Assembly: GCA_013041585.1 (NCBI GenBank)
Contig: JABEVM010000179.1
Location: forward strand, 1 to 9,435
Source: Chlamydiota bacterium
Lineage (GTDB): Bacteria; Chlamydiota; Chlamydiia; Chlamydiales; Rhabdochlamydiaceae
Direction: 5' to 3'
DNA: 9,435 nucleotides
Below are positions 6,879 through 9,435 of the stretch, piece after piece (the first letter of the stretch is position 1; each line of letters begins with the position of its first letter). The notes beneath the pieces are model-generated. The model was given only the letters and a program-made list of their open reading frames with translations, searched no databases and was not told where the DNA came from. The translations under genes and the position numbers were made by a program.

Positions 6879-8543
6879 TTATTCACCTTCTAGCAAATCT
6901 AAAAAGGCCTGTAGCTGTTTTGAACGCGTTGGATGCCGCATCTTTCTTAACGCTTTAGCTTCGATCTGCCTTACACGCTCTCTTGTCACTTTGAAACGAA
7001 CACCTACTTCTTCGAGAGTCTTTGGCTTACCATCGAGTAGACCAAAACGTTCGATAAGAACTGTGCGCTCACGATCTGTCAAAGTGGAAAGAACATCGTT
7101 CATCTTGTCTTTCAAGATTGAATAACCTGTAGCTTCCGCGGGAGATTCTATGCCTGTATCTTCCAAGAAATCTCCAAATTGGCTCTCGCCTCCATCTCCA
7201 ACTTCAGCTTGAAGAGAGATTGGGTGCTGCGCAATTTTGTAAATTTCACGTACACGATCAGGAGTAAGTCCTAGCTCATTAGCAAGCTCTTCTGGAGTAG
7301 GTTCACGACCTGTTTCCATCATGAGTTTTTTCGCGCCGCGTAGCACTTTATTGATTGTTTCAATCATGTGCACAGGAATTCTGATCGTACGAGCCTGATC
7401 AGCGATTGCCCTCGTTACAGCTTGTCTAATCCACCATGTCGCATAGGTAGAGAACTTATATCCACGTCGATATTCAAACTTCTCTACAGCCTTCATAAGG
7501 CCCATATTCCCTTCTTGAATTAAATCTAAGAAGGAAAGACCACGGTTTGTATATTTTTTTGCAATCGAGATAACAAGTCTTAAGTTCGACTCCACCATCT
7601 CTCTTTTTGCTTCTTGGCTCTTGTCCATCCAGCGTTGCAGCATGCGGACGTCTTTTTTGAACTCTTCTAAAGTTCTACCCGCAGCAAGCTCTCGTTTTTT
7701 CAGTTTGCGCTGTACGGCCATTAATTTTGCTGCAGCAAACTTATTCTTTTCTGCTCGCGGGGCAAGCTCTTGGATTTCTTTTTCGAGAACAAGGAAACGA
7801 TCATAAGCTCTGAGTACAACTTCGCCGAAATCTTCGATGATATTGTGCCTGCAATGCATTCTGCGCAAATAAGCTTGTGTACGGATACGCGATTTTTCAA
7901 TATCTTCCGTAATACGAACTTGATCTACTTTTTTGATCTTAGGATTTCTAAGTTCGAATAAAAACTCTTGAAGGAGATTGTCTTCCTTGCGAAGAAGCTC
8001 ACAAAGTCTTGGTAAAATAGCCAAATAAGCGGGCTTATCTAAAATCTCTTTTTCGGAGATCACTTTATCAAAGCGCTCTTTATTGCTAATCAGGTAGTTG
8101 ATAATAGAGATCGCTTCTCTACTAGAATAACGAAAGCGCATGATGATGCGCTCAATTTGAATCTGCGCTTTTTCAATCCTTTTAGAAATTTCTACTTCTT
8201 CTTCACGTGAAAGAAGGGGAACTGACCCCATCTCTTTCAAATACATGCGAACAGGATCGTCAGAAGTTCCTTCCGCTTTTTTAGAAATTCCCTCTAGTTC
8301 TTTTGCTTCTTTTTTACGCTCTTTCTGTCTTTCCACCTCGATCTGGTTTAAGACTTGGATGTCCATCCCGCTAAGGAAGATAAGAACTTGGTCGATTTGT
8401 TCTGCCGAATCGAATGTCATCGGCAAAATTTCATTAATCTCTTCGTAGGTGATGTACCCTTGCTCTTTAGCAATCGCGACAATTTCTTCGATTTTCTGTT
8501 GATGCTGCTGATTAAATAGATTGCTGAATGTGCCTTTCGTCAT
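6879..8543 (-). CDS. rpoD: primary RNA polymerase sigma factor (sigma-66/sigma-70)
   Basis: Housekeeping sigma factor of 554 aa, slightly shorter than the roughly 571-aa sigma-66 of Chlamydia. Region 1.1-like acidic/helical N-terminus (1-75) includes GYITYEEINEILP. Region 1.2 is at DDPVRMYLKEMGSVPLLS (95-112). A non-conserved helical region covers about 130-310. Region 2 runs from MVESNLRLVISIAKKY (316-331), with FLDLIQEGNMGLMKAVEKF and the -10-recognition residues in YATWWIRQAVTRAI (367-380). Region 3 includes the 3.2 finger PISLQAEVGDGGESQFGDFL. Region 4 ends with the -35-binding helix-turn-helix TLEEVGVRFKVTRERVRQIE (509-528). The start ATG at 8543 has AGGA 6-9 bases upstream in TTAGGATACC. 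The gene heads the likely operon rpoD-dinG-transporter and is preceded by a strong promoter candidate. Confidence 0.97.
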   Translation of the reverse strand: MTKGTFSNLFNQQHQQKIEEIVAIAKEQGYITYEEINEILPMTFDSAEQIDQVLIFLSGMDIQVLNQIEVERQKERKKEAKELEGISKKAEGTSDDPVRMYLKEMGSVPLLSREEEVEISKRIEKAQIQIERIIMRFRYSSREAISIINYLISNKERFDKVISEKEILDKPAYLAILPRLCELLRKEDNLLQEFLFELRNPKIKKVDQVRITEDIEKSRIRTQAYLRRMHCRHNIIEDFGEVVLRAYDRFLVLEKEIQELAPRAEKNKFAAAKLMAVQRKLKKRELAAGRTLEEFKKDVRMLQRWMDKSQEAKREMVESNLRLVISIAKKYTNRGLSFLDLIQEGNMGLMKAVEKFEYRRGYKFSTYATWWIRQAVTRAIADQARTIRIPVHMIETINKVLRGAKKLMMETGREPTPEELANELGLTPDRVREIYKIAQHPISLQAEVGDGGESQFGDFLEDTGIESPAEATGYSILKDKMNDVLSTLTDRERTVLIERFGLLDGKPKTLEEVGVRFKVTRERVRQIEAKALRKMRHPTRSKQLQAFLDLLEGE

Positions 8544-8572
8544 GGTATCCTAAGAATAAATGTAACCCTTTA

Positions 8573-8601
8573 ATTGTGTGAAGAATTCCTCTTATTGTCA
8601 A
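8573..8601 (-). promoter_or_regulatory. sigma-70-type promoter of rpoD
   Basis: On the minus strand a perfect TTGACA (8596-8601) and CACAAT (8573-8578, 4 of 6) are 17 bp apart. Transcription would start near 8566, leaving a leader of about 22 bases to the rpoD ATG. The layout implies rpoD is read by its own product. Confidence 0.6.
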
Positions 8602-8680
8602 GACTATAAAAAACCGGCTGATTCAAATAAAGAGTAAAAAAACGATATGACTTTACAAGGGGGAAATTAAAAAAACAACT

Positions 8681-8712
8681 TTGAAACTAGTGAAACAATC
8701 GAGCAATATAGA
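8681..8712 (+). promoter_or_regulatory. weak promoter candidate for the CoiA-like gene
   Basis: TTGAAA at 8681-8686 is a fair -35 box, but the best -10-like hexamer, TATAGA at 8707-8712, is 20 bp away; at 17-18 bp only poor matches occur. The plus-strand promoter must lie in this divergent 193-base gap unless the gene is read from elsewhere, so this is the best guess rather than a firm site. Confidence 0.2.
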
Positions 8713-8736
8713 ACAAAAAAATCATTTAGGGCCCTG

Positions 8737-9408
8737 ATGGCAGCAGAAACCCATCCACCTGACCAAGCTTCTATAAAAAAAATTTTACTCTCTCATTTTG
8801 AGAAAGAAAAAGTTGTACTAGACCGCCCTTTTCCCGAAATACAGCAAACGGCGGACATCGCATGGGAATCTAAAAAAATCATTTTTCAAATCCTTTGCAA
8901 GTCCAGAAACGTTCCGAAAATACAGGAAATGACCTCTGAATTTAAAAGGATAGGCTGGGGCCTCGTATGGATTTTACCAGATAGCATCTTGAGTAAAAAA
9001 GTAGCATCTCCAGAAGAAATACTTCTGCGAAAGGGCCCTAGTTACTTTATAGACCAAGAAGGACAGATTTATGATCAATTTACCCTTTTTCATAAAGGCC
9101 GTAGAGCTCTAACAAGCCCTTTCTTTCCCGTGACTCTGTCTTCTCCAGTCTCTCTTTCTCTCTCTTTTCCTAGAGAAGAATTATCTCAAATTCTGCAAAA
9201 TCGCCTAGGCTCTTCTCTTGTTTATTTTCGAGGTGATATCGTCGATAGAGCCCTAAACCACCCATCCTTTCTTACCAAAATGCACCTTTGCGAAGAGGAA
9301 TTTTTAGATAAAAAACCCCTTCCATTCCTGCGGAAAATTGAAAGAATGCATACTATTTTTTTGAATAAGTTGCTCGAAAAACTGTCAGCTGGAGATTTCC
9401 CTCTTTGA
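8737..9408 (+). CDS. CoiA-like competence/nuclease-fold protein
   Basis: A 223-aa soluble protein, divergent from rpoD. The stretch at about 20-82 resembles the PD-(D/E)xK nuclease core of CoiA-like proteins (a family linked to handling of incoming DNA in natural transformation): E34, QTADIAW (D40), then IIFQILCKS (48-56) where CoiA proteins have an IEFQxS-type motif, followed by VPKIQEMTSEFKRIGWGLVWIL (split as VPKIQEMTSEFKR and IGWGLVWIL) matching the helix and strand after it. The usual Glu before FQ is Ile here, so activity may be altered or lost. The family's N-terminal zinc-binding Cys residues are absent, and the protein is shorter than typical CoiA (over 300 aa). The C-terminal half (100-223) is unrecognised. 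Start ATG 8737 follows TTAGGG about seven bases upstream. Assignment is by remembered family pattern only. Confidence 0.5.
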   Translation: MAAETHPPDQASIKKILLSHFEKEKVVLDRPFPEIQQTADIAWESKKIIFQILCKSRNVPKIQEMTSEFKRIGWGLVWILPDSILSKKVASPEEILLRKGPSYFIDQEGQIYDQFTLFHKGRRALTSPFFPVTLSSPVSLSLSFPREELSQILQNRLGSSLVYFRGDIVDRALNHPSFLTKMHLCEEEFLDKKPLPFLRKIERMHTIFLNKLLEKLSAGDFPL

Positions 9409-9433
9409 CGAATTATTTCTCATCCTATATAAT
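9405..9433 (+). promoter_or_regulatory. near-consensus sigma-70-type promoter at the right edge
   Basis: TTGACG (9405-9410) and TATAAT (9428-9433) are exactly 17 bp apart, matching 11 of 12 consensus bases. The -35 box contains the TGA stop (9406-9408) of the CoiA-like gene. Transcription would start just beyond the window, so the gene served is not visible; a promoter this strong would suit a stable RNA or a highly expressed protein. Confidence 0.7.
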
Positions 9434-9435
9434 CC

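Noticed and set aside
7621..7961. Plus-strand frames within rpoD, and similar frames opposite the helicase and transporter genes
   Set aside because: They lie wholly antisense to strongly conserved coding sequence and have no recognisable products or ribosome-binding sites.

Overview
The window looks like chromosome of a member of the Chlamydiota, most likely an environmental, amoeba- or arthropod-associated lineage rather than Chlamydia itself. This rests on three things read from the translations: a primary sigma factor of the sigma-66 type; AT-rich, compactly packed housekeeping genes; and two large proteins with eukaryote-like or host-directed enzymatic folds, typical of intracellular bacteria with expanded effector repertoires. 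No taxonomic search was possible, so family-level placement is open.

Left part (1-3341), accessory-looking. A plus-strand gene, cut by the left edge, encodes a papain-fold deubiquitinase of the USP/UCH type (peptidase family C19) with Cys, His and Asp boxes all present. It is followed by a complete tRNA-Ala(GGC) gene and a doubtful 53-codon ORF. Facing it on the minus strand is a 524-aa protein whose C-terminal half is an endonuclease/exonuclease/phosphatase (EEP) domain. It seems to carry a large helical insertion between the first strand and the catalytic glutamate, and has its own promoter-like sequence.

Right part (3414-9408), mostly housekeeping. On the minus strand, rpoD, a DinG/XPD-like iron-sulfur helicase gene and an ArsB/NhaD-type (ion transporter superfamily) membrane protein gene follow each other with gaps of 26 and 16 bases, which suggests one transcript from a sigma-70-type promoter just upstream of rpoD. 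Divergent from rpoD is a 223-aa protein resembling the nuclease part of CoiA-like competence proteins. A near-consensus promoter (TTGACG, 17-bp spacer, TATAAT) overlaps its stop codon and points off the right edge.

The most interesting content is the pair of probable host-acting enzymes (deubiquitinase and EEP-domain protein) facing each other across a tRNA gene beside a conserved core operon. No CRISPR array, insertion sequence, rRNA or origin was seen. No stretch above 300 bases lacks a gene.
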